DNA of 64,000 nt from Nissolia schottii. Lineage: Eukaryota; Streptophyta; Magnoliopsida; Fabales; Fabaceae. Below, piece after piece: positions 1-11,402 of this stretch (positions within the stretch are counted from its first letter, which is position 1; every line of letters starts with the position of its first letter). The stretch spans positions 130,684-194,683 of the forward strand of contig QANU01067059.1 in assembly GCA_003254905.1 (NCBI GenBank), given 5' to 3'. Both the position numbers and the translations under genes were made by a program. The notes under the pieces were generated by a model. It had not been told where the DNA came from and ran no database searches. It saw only the letters and a list, made by a program, of their open reading frames with translations.

Positions 1-148
1 ACTAAAGACTTGGTTGATAGGAAATTTTCCCAAAATAAAACATGAAGATTAGCTTATTCTCACAATGAACTAATTTAAAAATTATTCATAAAATAAACCA
101 ATTTCATTATAAAGAGAGTCTACTTAAATCAACTATATTAAAACTAGT

Positions 149-501
149 GCTGTCAAAATGGGTTTGGTCCATTTACCTGGTTAAATGGATGGACTTTACA
201 TGCAAAAAATAGGCACGTGAAAATTTTAAAAAAATTAGACCGGCCCGTATAAGCCCGGCTCGTTTGGCCCGTGAGCTCGTGAATTTTTTTAAAATTTTTT
301 AAATAATTTTTTTAAATTTTTTTGAATTTTTTTTGAATTTTTTTGAATTTTTTAAAAAAATAAATGGGCTAGCGGGCGACCTGTTTAGACTCGCGAACTG
401 ACAATAAACGAGCCGGACACTAAAAATATGCATATTTTTTGCTCGGCCCGTTTAGGCCGATGGGCGGCCATAAATGGGCGGACCCGCCCCTTTTAACAGC
501 C
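149..501. repeat. MITE-like interspersed repeat with imperfect terminal inverted repeats
   Basis: The block begins CTGTCAAAATGGG and ends with the near-inverse (TTTTAACAGCCA), giving imperfect inverted ends. The interior alternates GC-rich 'GGCCCG' words with a run of T-rich 'TTTTTGAA' repeats at about 288-360. No clear target-site duplication is visible, so the superfamily is not assigned. It has no coding capacity. Confidence 0.45.
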
Positions 502-611
502 ATACTTATAATCCCATAATTATTATTTTTTATTTGAAGTTGATTCAAATCAACTTTTAATTTTTTTAATTTTTTTTTAAATTAAAGTGGATTTGAATCG
601 AGTTTTCAATT

Positions 612-1038
612 GTGAATACAGCCGGTGTTGCTCCTCCTCCATCCATCAGTGGGGTTCGCTCCCCCCTGACAACTGACAAGCAAAGCCAAACTCAACGCAA
701 GGCATCGTCAACACGCAAGCCACGCATCCAGACGGATACATCGAAATCAATGACGGATAATCGTCTCAGGTGCTTGAGAATTTCAGCAGCGTTGAGACAG
801 AGAATAATGTTCTGTACTCGCATCCTCTGATACTCGAGGTCTCGGTGGTTGCGAGGCCAGATGAGAAATGGGGTGAGTCTCCGTCTCCTCGTGCCTTTGT
901 GACATTGAAGCTCTAATGGATGTGATCAAGTTCTGCTGGTCCAAGATGCCTGCTTATTGGGTCCAAAGACTGCTGCTGGCAAGATTCAGAAGCATTTGCT
1001 GAGGGCTAAAGCAAAGGAGATGGGGGCCCATCAAGATT
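612..1038 (+). pseudogene. Acyl-activating enzyme (AMP-binding family) C-terminal pseudogene fragment
   Basis: Translated piecewise, this stretch matches the C-terminal part of a plant acyl-activating enzyme, the AMP-forming acyl-CoA ligases that activate carboxylic acids with ATP and CoA. Visible in order are HPDGYIEI (725-748), a remnant of the ENISSVEVENVL motif, [20 protein letters not shown] (about 809-870), DVIKFC..MPAYWV, and a TAAGKIQKHLLRAKAKEMG C-terminal block (about 971-1024) holding the catalytic-lysine region, then a stop at 1036. The pieces lie in more than one frame with an in-frame stop after IEIND, and the N-terminal two thirds are absent. There are no introns within the fragment. 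It is a dead relic; which acyl-activating enzyme it came from cannot be told. Confidence 0.8.
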
Positions 1039-3012
1039 AGCAAGTTGTAACTATCTTAAACTTATGGAACCATGATTGATAACCACTCTTTGCTCTTGTC
1101 ACATGTGTGTGTGACTAGGATTGTTCTTAATGTGTTTTATAACTTTATCTTATATAACAATAATGATGATGATAATAATAAAAGGCTTCTGATCTGATAA
1201 TTTTGGAATAACAAACCTTAACTCCCTTATCCACTTCTCCCTTTTTGATATGCAGATGTTGGGCCCTAAAAGCTATGTTACTTGACTTGAACGGAATTGA
1301 AACTTGGGCCACACTTGAAAGTGTTGCACATTTTCTTGAGGCCCATGGTATGATATATGTGACAACATGGGGTGAACTCTGCCCTATTTACCCCTATACA
1401 TGCACTGATGCACGTATAACAAATCATTATTGGAAGGATGCAAGGAATCCATGATCCAAAAAATAAGGTGGTAGTCGCATACTAATCAGTTATTGGTCTG
1501 CCACTACCTCTTCAGGGATTCAATTCTGACAACAACTCTGTACAATTGTACATAAAAAAAAAAAAACTTCATCATATCCTCTAGAGAAGAATCTAAGATC
1601 TGATATATACATTTTCATAATGTATTTTTTGTTTTGTGGTGATTTGAGCAATGACCTGTAACATCTAGAAGCCGAGAATTTTTTTTTAATCATAAAACAT
1701 GAAGGCGGGGGGGGGGGGGTTATGATAAAATCAAACTACCTGGACAATGCAAGATTTTCTTGCCAATTGGTCATTCAAAGTAATCCTCTTTGTATAATGG
1801 ATGCCACATATTTCAATATTTTTAACTACTATGATTTTGATTGATTATCTCAAAGACGTTCCAATTTTCCATCAAGATGGGCCCCATTATATATTCCTTT
1901 AGGATATTGTGATACCAAAACAATATGATTCCTCCACCCTTATAGTATTAGCTAGCATTTAATGGCTAGAGTAGTTCGCGTAAACATATATATGCTGACT
2001 AAGAACAGAATATATCAAACAGAGAATTGAACAAAATAAAATGAGTTTGGGAAAATATATGATAGATGGTGGCTTCAAAAATGAAATAAGTTAGGTATAG
2101 AACCTCTTACAAGTCAAACTCAGTGTGTATGGATCAAAAGGAAAAGTGGTTAACTACATAATTGACAACTCGAAACCAAGTAATTAATGAAATGATGGTT
2201 CCTTCAAGTATAACATGACTTTAGCTTCATCATGTAAGAAATCTTCTGATTGGCTAACTAATTTTGAGAAATCAATGTCTTCACGACACTCCTAGCTAGA
2301 TAGTTTTAAGGATAAGAATGTGCAAATACCCTAGCTATATCAATCAAGAACTATACGCCATACTAATACCATGCCACTGTTCGTACTTTTATTCTGTATG
2401 TTTTAGATTAGTCCGTTATAGCAGCTTTTGTATGATGTATGAGCCACCCAAGTAGCCATGTAGAGATAGATTTTGTTTCATTGGTGCATAACATGTAGCC
2501 ACTTTTGTCTTGTTCTCATCCAAAAATGAAAAGAATAGGTTTTCATCAAAATCAAAAGTCTTAAAATTTAAAGGGATAGGATATGTGGGTCCAGTATATG
2601 TATGATCCAGTTGGGTTTGTTTGAGGCCCATTTTGCTTTGCCACCTCAACAATCTATCTTCCCTCTATCTCTTTGGACAGTGCCAGACGTGGCCAACACA
2701 TGTAAGCATGCATGAAAGTCGTACTCAAAAGCAAAGAATAATGTTATTTGTGTCCTGACATTTCACTCGGATCATCACATCAAAAGTTAAAAACACTTCA
2801 ATGCTTAACCTTTTAATTATGTCGTACAAATCAATGGTTTAAACCATAAATGTCTGTACAAAAAAATTAATAAATATCATTTCTCAAACGTGAATACAAT
2901 ATTACAAGTTGGCAGCCACCACAAGAATATAATACATATATAATCTTAGAAGATATCTACCCTCTACTTGCGTATTGAATTTGAAGAAACCACATACACA
3001 TGATTTTATATA

Positions 3013-3082
<70 letters not shown>

Positions 3083-5124
3083 ATTAATTATGATCAAAGT
3101 ATGCAGCACATATTCTTTTGTTTTTATTAATTAATTTTGGTTTGATTGATGATTAGTTATGTATATCTGTACATGTATTCTCACTTAAGAATTTGATTCG
3201 TATTCGTACTATATATAAAAAAGAATGTGATTCATTAGTTGAAATTTAATTTGGACTACTTGCTTTTTGGTTTGGACTCTCAAATTGCTTAGAATTAAAG
3301 CAGGCAATTTGATTTCCTTCTCAAGGTATCCTTCTTTGATTTGCCACTAATTCAATGCTTAGTTTTATCCGATTCCTTCCTTTGGAGGGACACAAAATAT
3401 AGAGGAGCCAAATAAATTAAACAACACAAAAAACAACAACGATTTAGTTTCAGATAATGAACAACAAATATATACCTGAACAACAAAAAACCCAAGAAAA
3501 ATAGCTAGAGCATGCAAAGGCCAATCTATTTTATAATTAGTTCTAAGTATCTTATTAATATGGATTTATGGAGACTAGTAAGATTTTCTTTTTTATGAGT
3601 TACAAATTCTTGTATGTTCCATGACTGAAAGCGTCAACGACACAAAATTAACTAAACATTAAACAAAAAAAAAAATGTTTTCTTAGTGTGTTGTATCTTT
3701 TCTTCAGGGTTTTCTTATTGAAATATATTTAAAAGATTATTTGTGAGTATCCGGTATTGAAACTTTATTAGAGGCATCAATCATTTTAGGAAGAGAAAAT
3801 TTTAGATGCTTTTAATTGTATGATTGTTTAAACTTGTTTTAACAAAATATAATTTTTACTATGTATATAATTGGATAATGATATTTAGAAAAAGCTATAA
3901 ACTTATTTCGATATTTTCATTAGTTAAAATTAATAGAGTTTCTAAAAAGAAAACTCAAAAGAATTATATCTTAAAAATACTTTTTTCAAGCTGAAACTAA
4001 TTTACCCCCTTTAAAAAGAAGCGATAACTAGCTATACGTTATTTACCACTCAAACTTTCTATTATAGATTAAAAAATTCCACATTAAAAATAGAGGATTA
4101 ATTTTATATACCGTCGATGTAAAAGATTTTATATTGTCATCAAATCATATGTATACATATAAGACTTTAAAGTAGTGGGTACAAAAGTCCAACATTTTTA
4201 TTGGTGTGATAATATATGATTAAATGTTTGTTAAAAACTCTTTTTTTACCACAACACATCAAAATTACTTCCTTAAAAATATATATATAATAAAAATGAG
4301 ATATACTAATTATAAAATCATACTAAGTTAAATTATAAATAAGACATAATATCACGTTTCCATCAATTTCATCTTGAATTTGAGTTTTGTAAATAGAAAA
4401 AAATTAGCATTAAGAGAACTTTAATTTAACACAGTAGGCCAACCCAACATGAACTAATTAATTTTATTTTCAAAGTTGAAAAAAAAGGCTCGAAACTTTT
4501 GACTAGATGAACAAAACCATTACAACATGACAAAAGTTTAAACAAATAGAGCATTAAAGAACAAATTAAAACGAACCAAACCTTAAAATGAGAAACCGAA
4601 ACACGACAGAATTATGCACAAAAAACTTAACCAAACCAACATAAACAAAAAGCGCAAAGCTCAAAAGCAAGAGATACCAAACGAACGTATTTTTTCCCTC
4701 GAAAATGATTTGTAGCTCGACAATCATTGTCGCACATTCATAACGACGGTTTTAATTGGTTATCCTCCCTTAATTGTCAGCCAGCTTTATTTATTTCCTT
4801 TTTATTGGTCCATTAACCAATTCGCACATATCGTGCATCTTTCACTTCGCGCTAGATAGCAGCACTCTTCTTTTCACTCTTGTAGGATTTTTTTTTTTTT
4901 TTAACTCCTCTTGTTTTGTCAACTCGGCTGCTCATGCCCATCATCGAAGGATCCTGAGCGACACAAGCGAGGCTTACACACACGCCACAACTCATAGGTT
5001 GATGAAGTAGTTCGTCACTTATTCTCCTTAATTATGCATGATTTTGAAAAAACTATCACATGATATTTATAGTAAGTCAACATGACTTAAGACTTAGGAA
5101 GTACTAACACTTTATAAGATTGTT
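1039..5124. other. Intergenic AT-rich DNA, no gene recognised
   Basis: Contains a G run at about 1708-1719, a long AT dinucleotide tract at about 3007-3080, and only short open frames without recognisable motifs. Frames at 1245-1454 (+), 2416-2652 (-) and 4774-5010 (+) show no domain that I know. Confidence 0.6.
3007..3080. repeat. (AT)n microsatellite
   Basis: Nearly pure TA dinucleotides interrupted by occasional G (TATATG). A likely polymorphic simple repeat. Confidence 0.9.
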
Positions 5125-5550
5125 GTGTAGACGTGTTTGATATATGAAGACATTCATTTGACACACGTGTTGCATGTGTCAAAAAGTGTTCAAATAAAAA
5201 ATTTCATAATTAGTCATGTTCAAGCGTGTCTAAGCTATATCCGAACGTTTTTTTAGCCGTGTCCGTATCGTATCAGAGCAAAAAATATTTAAATATTAAA
5301 TAATTTATAATAATCTAAATACTTAGAAATTTTACAAGTATTGACACACGAAAATATTTTCAATGTTCCATATATTTTGAAAGTATTAAAAATTAAAAAT
5401 TTAATATTAATAAGAGTATTATGATATTATCACAAATATTTAATTTTACGCTTATATATGTCATATCGTATTATATAAAATTTTAAAATTTATATGTCGA
5501 TATGTCGTATGTTGTGTTGTATCCAATGTCTATATCCTTGTCATACTTAT
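5125..5550 (+). repeat. Dispersed repeat family, copy 1
   Basis: Similar over about 430 bases to 57985-58425 in the same orientation. Shared landmarks are TTTGACACACGTGTT, 'GTTCAAATAAAAA', 'CTATATCCGAACGTTTTT', 'AAATATTAAATAATTTATAATAAT' split across the block, and a closing run of TGTCATAT and GTATCC-type words. Copy 2 has imperfect inverted ends, which suggests a non-autonomous DNA transposon. No protein is encoded. Confidence 0.65.
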
Positions 5551-6023
5551 TAGCCGAAGACATTTTAGTTGAAGTCAGGTAAATTTCGATAGTTATGATT
5601 TAGGAAGAAAGAAAAAATAAAGATTAGTGGAGTTGCGGGGCGAGGGTTGGGCTGGGTTGGGTTGGGAAGGTTAGGCTTAGCTGCTAGCCTTTTCTGAAAA
5701 AAGAAAAAGAGAATTCTGTGTAAAATTCTGTTAAACAATAAGGTCCCACGCGACATAACTCGTGGTTGAGTTGGAGACCCATGAGTTTTTATTTTGTGGT
5801 GCAATAAGGGGAAACAAACAAAGACACTAACAGATATTAATTTTGTGCTTTGTTCCTTCCACACAATCATTAGTTGTTTGGATATATATGAATATAAATA
5901 AGAAAATTCTTAACCTCAGGCTATTCAACATTGATACAATGTATGGGAAAAAAAATTATCATAAAAAATGTATGAAAGACAAACTATTACAGGGGAAATT
6001 AAGTATTTTAAAAATATAACATT

Positions 6024-6056
<33 letters not shown>

Positions 6057-6826
6057 TTAATGAAATATATTCTTTTAATAAAATAGTATTTTGATTTAGT
6101 AGACACCAAAACTAGGGGAAGTTAATATTTTGCAATTTTGTATGTACTTTACAAGATTGTTTTAGTAATGATTTATAGTATATATTTTGTAACATTCTTT
6201 TAAATTATAGTATTATTAATAATCCATTTATAAAAGGTGGTCAGAAAAAAGAAAATATGTATGAAAATTTGGTAATCAACCATAACCACCCATTACCAAT
6301 GGAGGTAGTAGATACCTCAACCTTTTAATGATCTTGAATTCGAGTCTTAATAATGGAAAAAATTCTCACTAAAAGATTAATTTTTCTTGTTTGATGATTT
6401 AAATGCTTCATACCTAAAGTCAATGATCAAACTCCTTACATTTAGTTAAAAAAGAATGAGTCTTTCAGCCAAACCACACCTCCCGGATTGCAAATATAAA
6501 TAGTTAAATGCTTAATATACCCGTACAAAAATTTCCCCATCAAAATGGTAGCATTCATGGCCTTTTTCTCAATTGTCTGTTATTCCCTGTATGGTTGGGC
6601 GTGGAATGTGTTATGAAACATGATATGTGCATGATGGTTGATGGTTGATGGGCACTCAAAACCAAAAACTACGCCACAACAGAATTTCAACTATAAAATG
6701 CATTTTACCATTATTGCTTTATGCAACGCTTCAAAACGAAGCTTCTCACCATAATAAGGTGGCCCTTTCACTTGTTCTGTTTCTGTCTTCTTTTACCCAC
6801 TAATCTATATAATATAAAGTCTTTTT
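5551..6826. other. Intergenic DNA, no gene recognised
   Basis: Holds a GGGTTGGGCTGGGTTGGGTTGGG-like stretch (about 5643-5666), an (AC)n(AT)n tract at about 6024-6058, and a possible tRNA-like relic near 6285-6365. The minus-strand open frame at 5565-5870 is low complexity and looks non-coding. Confidence 0.5.
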
Positions 6827-7989
6827 GCTCAACTGGAACTAGAAACTAGAGAGAAAGTACATTCTGACCACTTTAGAAAAATGATTAATTAAATGTTCCA
6901 ATTAATTGGTCGTGGGATAGCTAGGTGGAACATTTAATTTGTCTTTCAAATATTTTTAATATCAATTTTAGTTCTTCATGATATCATCAACTATAAAATA
7001 TTCTATTAGTGTAAGAGCTAATTAAATTGATGTCTCAAACTTTAGAGAATTTATTTATTATCACATAATATTTAGAGGATTAATTTAGATTTTTTACTCT
7101 TATGAAATCCTCAAGTATCGTGTAAATAAAGATATATAATAATTTACCAACTAGATGCCCTGTAAATTAAGGAGAGAATGAATTTGGACATTTGGTATGA
7201 TGGAAACAAGATGATGACGAATGGGAAAATAGAAACAAGTTAAGCTTATAGTGCTCACCTAACACTTAGGTATTCCAAAATATTTTTAGAAAAAAAATTC
7301 CCACCCCCAAATTTTTTATTACAAGAAAATGGACCATATCTACTCTTTTTTCATATTTACGTAAATAATAAAGCGAAGAGTCTATTCCATGAATGTTTAA
7401 TTAAAGGGTTCAAAATGAAATGATGCCAAATCGATCTCTAAATAATGAAATCATCTTTGTATAATTGTATTATATACTAGTGTGTCTTCACAGATAAAAA
7501 GTGTCTATCAATTATTAAACATATATTATGATGAAAATGTAAGTGGTTGAATTTTAAAAGAAATTCGCTGATTAATAAGCGTTAACAAAAGCAATCAGTT
7601 TAATTTGTATTGTTTTTCATTTTTTTATAAGGCATAACGTGAAATGAAATTATGTAGCTTATGATCATTTTGTTAGAAATTTATATTTCCAATAATTGTG
7701 GGCTCATATTCGTTAATGATTATATTAGCTATTTATCATATCTGGATTAATTTGATGATCTAATTATTTGGTTAAAAGCCTGTTAGACTTAAAGAAAAGG
7801 GAATGTGGGCCCAATGGGTAGATGACAATATTGGCCTATCAAGGCATAATAGGAACCTGGTGAGCTTAAATACATGAGGAACGGTTATGGTCCCCAAGAC
7901 ACCAAATCGGAAAATGTTTCACTTCTCCCCATCTCGAAGAGAAACAGAGAGTCCCACTGAGGAACTAAAGAGGTTTAGTTGAGGAAGAC
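6827..7989. repeat. 1163-bp block duplicated at 9018-10180 (first copy)
   Basis: The sequence from GCTCAACTGGAACTAG to GAGGAAGAC recurs at 9018-10180 with a constant offset of 2191 and no difference seen by eye. This copy is continuous with unique flanks on both sides, so it is probably the genuine locus. Confidence 0.9.
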
Positions 7990-8118
7990 CACGAAACCAC
8001 TGTTCTCGTTCGTGATCAGTTGCGCCAAGGGATTCCCATCGCTAAACCATGGATTCAGGTATTTATGCAATCCCTTTATCCTTAGTACTCTGACGTGATG
8101 TAATGATAAATTCCAACA
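7671..8118 (+). mobile_element. Solo LTR of a Ty1/copia-type retrotransposon
   Basis: This 448-bp block begins TGTTAGAAAT and ends ATTCCAACA, the TG...CA pattern with short inverted ends expected of an LTR. It is flanked by a perfect 5-bp duplication, CATTT, at 7666-7670 and 8119-8123. No internal coding region, primer-binding site or second LTR is adjacent, so it is a solo LTR left after recombination. The ATGGATTCAG near 8049 lies inside the LTR and should not be read as a host gene start. Strand was inferred from the TG...CA layout and the 'AAATAC' promoter-like stretch and is not certain. Confidence 0.85.
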
Positions 8119-8123
8119 CATTT

Positions 8124-9016
8124 GTCTGGACCTGAAAAGGTTTAGCCATAACTATCTAAAATTATGTAGCTACATTTTATGGGGAAAAAAGATTAAACTA
8201 TAATTAATTTCACTTCTTTCTTTTTCCGAAGTGATGTTGGTTTTTTTTTTCTTCCAACTTTCAAGCACATATGATTCACTCAATTCGTTTAATTATTTTC
8301 ATGGCATGCCTTGCTATATTTAATAAAATATTCAACGTGTATAATCATATATATATATATGTATTATATCAAAAATAAAATTAAAAACAAAGTATAAGAA
8401 ACTGTGAAATGTTCCATTTGATTAAATTTTATTTTGTTAATTGTATTGAGACAGCGGTAGCATGTGGGACTTGGAATCTTGCTCTTGTGGACCTCACATG
8501 CCCATACTCTTAAGGACAGTTGGTACCCTATCATATATATATATTACAGGCACCTCACTTCCTTCTTCTTCTTCATTTTAATTATTTGAAGTAGGGAGAA
8601 AAAAAATTATATAGCAAGTTAGCAATATTTTTTTAAATATTTTCTGGTCAATGATATTCATTTTCAGATTTGTAACGTTTTAATTAAATTTACAGGTACA
8701 TATTATGTATTCTCAATTATTCTTATTGCACTTGAAAATATATATACTAAACGGATAGCATTTGTCTATCTTCTTATCCAATCATATATATATATGCAAA
8801 ATGTGTCCACACTCCACATCATGATCAATATTTTCTTTTTCTCTCAAAGCATGTGGGTCCCTTACAAGTTGGCGCAGAATTTTTTTTTGATGCATGCATA
8901 TATATAACAACATATCAGTTAATGTTGTTTAATTTATTCTTTCGGGGTAAGTAAGGACTAAAAGATCAACTTGACCGTAATGTTTAAGATAATGATGTCA
9001 TGTTCTCACCACTTGT
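8124..9016. other. Intergenic DNA between the duplicated blocks, no gene recognised
   Basis: AT-rich with short TATATA runs; no open frame or repeat that I recognise. Confidence 0.5.
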
Positions 9017-9017
9017 N
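9017..9017. other. Ambiguous base N (assembly junction)
   Basis: A single N directly precedes the second copy of the 1163-bp block. It probably marks a contig join. Confidence 0.9.
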
Positions 9018-10180
9018 GCTCAACTGGAACTAGAAACTAGAGAGAAAGTACATTCTGACCACTTTAGAAAAATGATTAATTAAATGTTCCAATTAATTGG
9101 TCGTGGGATAGCTAGGTGGAACATTTAATTTGTCTTTCAAATATTTTTAATATCAATTTTAGTTCTTCATGATATCATCAACTATAAAATATTCTATTAG
9201 TGTAAGAGCTAATTAAATTGATGTCTCAAACTTTAGAGAATTTATTTATTATCACATAATATTTAGAGGATTAATTTAGATTTTTTACTCTTATGAAATC
9301 CTCAAGTATCGTGTAAATAAAGATATATAATAATTTACCAACTAGATGCCCTGTAAATTAAGGAGAGAATGAATTTGGACATTTGGTATGATGGAAACAA
9401 GATGATGACGAATGGGAAAATAGAAACAAGTTAAGCTTATAGTGCTCACCTAACACTTAGGTATTCCAAAATATTTTTAGAAAAAAAATTCCCACCCCCA
9501 AATTTTTTATTACAAGAAAATGGACCATATCTACTCTTTTTTCATATTTACGTAAATAATAAAGCGAAGAGTCTATTCCATGAATGTTTAATTAAAGGGT
9601 TCAAAATGAAATGATGCCAAATCGATCTCTAAATAATGAAATCATCTTTGTATAATTGTATTATATACTAGTGTGTCTTCACAGATAAAAAGTGTCTATC
9701 AATTATTAAACATATATTATGATGAAAATGTAAGTGGTTGAATTTTAAAAGAAATTCGCTGATTAATAAGCGTTAACAAAAGCAATCAGTTTAATTTGTA
9801 TTGTTTTTCATTTTTTTATAAGGCATAACGTGAAATGAAATTATGTAGCTTATGATCATTTTGTTAGAAATTTATATTTCCAATAATTGTGGGCTCATAT
9901 TCGTTAATGATTATATTAGCTATTTATCATATCTGGATTAATTTGATGATCTAATTATTTGGTTAAAAGCCTGTTAGACTTAAAGAAAAGGGAATGTGGG
10001 CCCAATGGGTAGATGACAATATTGGCCTATCAAGGCATAATAGGAACCTGGTGAGCTTAAATACATGAGGAACGGTTATGGTCCCCAAGACACCAAATCG
10101 GAAAATGTTTCACTTCTCCCCATCTCGAAGAGAAACAGAGAGTCCCACTGAGGAACTAAAGAGGTTTAGTTGAGGAAGAC
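9018..10180. repeat. 1163-bp block, second copy, bounded by N on both sides
   Basis: Identical as far as I can see to 6827-7989, and framed exactly by N at 9017 and 10181. The copy stops inside the solo LTR (9862-10180 is LTR sequence without its 3' end or its second CATTT). This layout fits a misplaced or redundant contig better than a biological tandem duplication. Confidence 0.9.
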
Positions 10181-10181
10181 N
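10181..10181. other. Ambiguous base N (assembly junction)
   Basis: A single N directly follows the second copy of the block. Confidence 0.9.
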
Positions 10182-11332
10182 TTATATTGTAAAAGATTTT
10201 AAGATGTCATGTCTAATACGTATTAAATGTAAGACTTAATCACTTTTATTAATATAGACAATATACAATTAAATGATTGTGTAAAATAACTTTACATCAA
10301 TAATAAGTGAGCATTAAACTCGTTGTAAAAATCAAAACTTGTGAATATAAATGCAAAACATGCAACCCAAGAGAAAGCCTAGCTGTGTGTGTGTGTATAT
10401 ATATATATATAAATAAATAAAAGCCAACCACAGAAGCATATGCGTGCCGTTATACAAAGTAAAGAAAGCGAGAGATTCTCTAGTCCGTGACCCACTCTAT
10501 AACTCTAATTTTCACTTCTCAATAAAGATTAAAAATCAAATGACCTCATAAGCAAAAGAATATAGTAGGCACAGCCCTCTTTTCCACTTGTTGTTTTGTA
10601 CGTTTCCTATTTACTTGTATCATCCTATGTTATGGCATGTAATATAGTTAATTGATTTATTTAGCATCTACAATATGCTATCCATCTATTTATCTATCTC
10701 ATCTCAACATCATGTTCAAAAAGAGACCAAAACCGGCCACCAAACAACACCCACTGAGCCTAACTGCGTGTTTCACTGAGTCACTCCCTCATTCTCTGGT
10801 CCCCCTGAAGTAAATATAAAATGAATTTAATCTTGATAAACTGTGAATATAAACTTTTTTACGCATTAATCTAATTATATATTATCATGTCAATATAATT
10901 GTTATACTATTGTACATTTTATAGTAGGACTTGATTGAACGAAGATTTTTTTTACTTTTTTTTTTTTGCAACTTATAAAAAAGAACCATCCATTAAAATT
11001 AAACAATACTCGACTCATAAAAATTATCTCATCGAAACCTTAATGGGACAAATTCTAAGAAAAGAAAAAGGGTACAGAACTCATGCAACAGATACACACT
11101 TTTAGTACATAAAAATTAAATGATAAAATATGCAGCGGAGGTTAACTAGTTCTAGATGGGTTGTTATAAGGTTTGATATATAGATGAAATAAAGTGATAA
11201 CTTTATCCAATGGCATGGTTCAATTGATCGACGTGGAAACCCAATCATGAAAGTCTTGTATCTCTCATCTTCTTCTCCCATGGCCACCCCAAACCCTTTA
11301 AAAGACGCAACTCCCCCCCCCCCCCTTCTTCT
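10182..11332. other. Upstream region of the BXL gene
   Basis: AT-rich, with a (GT)n(AT)n tract at about 10384-10410 and a C13-like run at about 11313-11325 just before the TATA box. Segments such as TAAAAGATTTTAAGATGTCATG (in part) resemble degenerate MITE ends but were not delimited. Confidence 0.5.
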
Positions 11333-11345
11333 CTATATATATATA
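11333..11345 (+). promoter_or_regulatory. TATA box of the BXL gene
   Basis: An alternating TATATATATATA run stands about 60 bases before the chosen ATG (11403), with a short CT/CA-rich leader (CACTCACACTCTCACCC) between. Two in-frame ATGs further upstream (11247 and 11280) lie before this box and so are unlikely starts. Confidence 0.7.
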
Positions 11346-11402
11346 CACTCACACTCTCACCCATTCACTCATTCATTCCATTCCCAAATAACACACATTA
11401 TC

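Noticed and set aside
5640..5670. GGGTTGGGCTGGGTTGGG stretch as an interstitial telomere repeat
   Set aside because: The plant telomere unit is TTTAGGG; this is only a short irregular G-rich run.
8049..8058. ATGGATTCAG followed by GTATTT, like a short first exon
   Set aside because: It lies inside a solo LTR delimited by TG...CA and a CATTT duplication, and no matching second exon was seen.
11247..11402. Upstream in-frame extension of the BXL first exon (ATG at 11247 or 11280)
   Set aside because: These ATGs precede the TATA box at 11333, and the extension runs through a C-run and an AT run. The ATG at 11403 gives a normal signal peptide.
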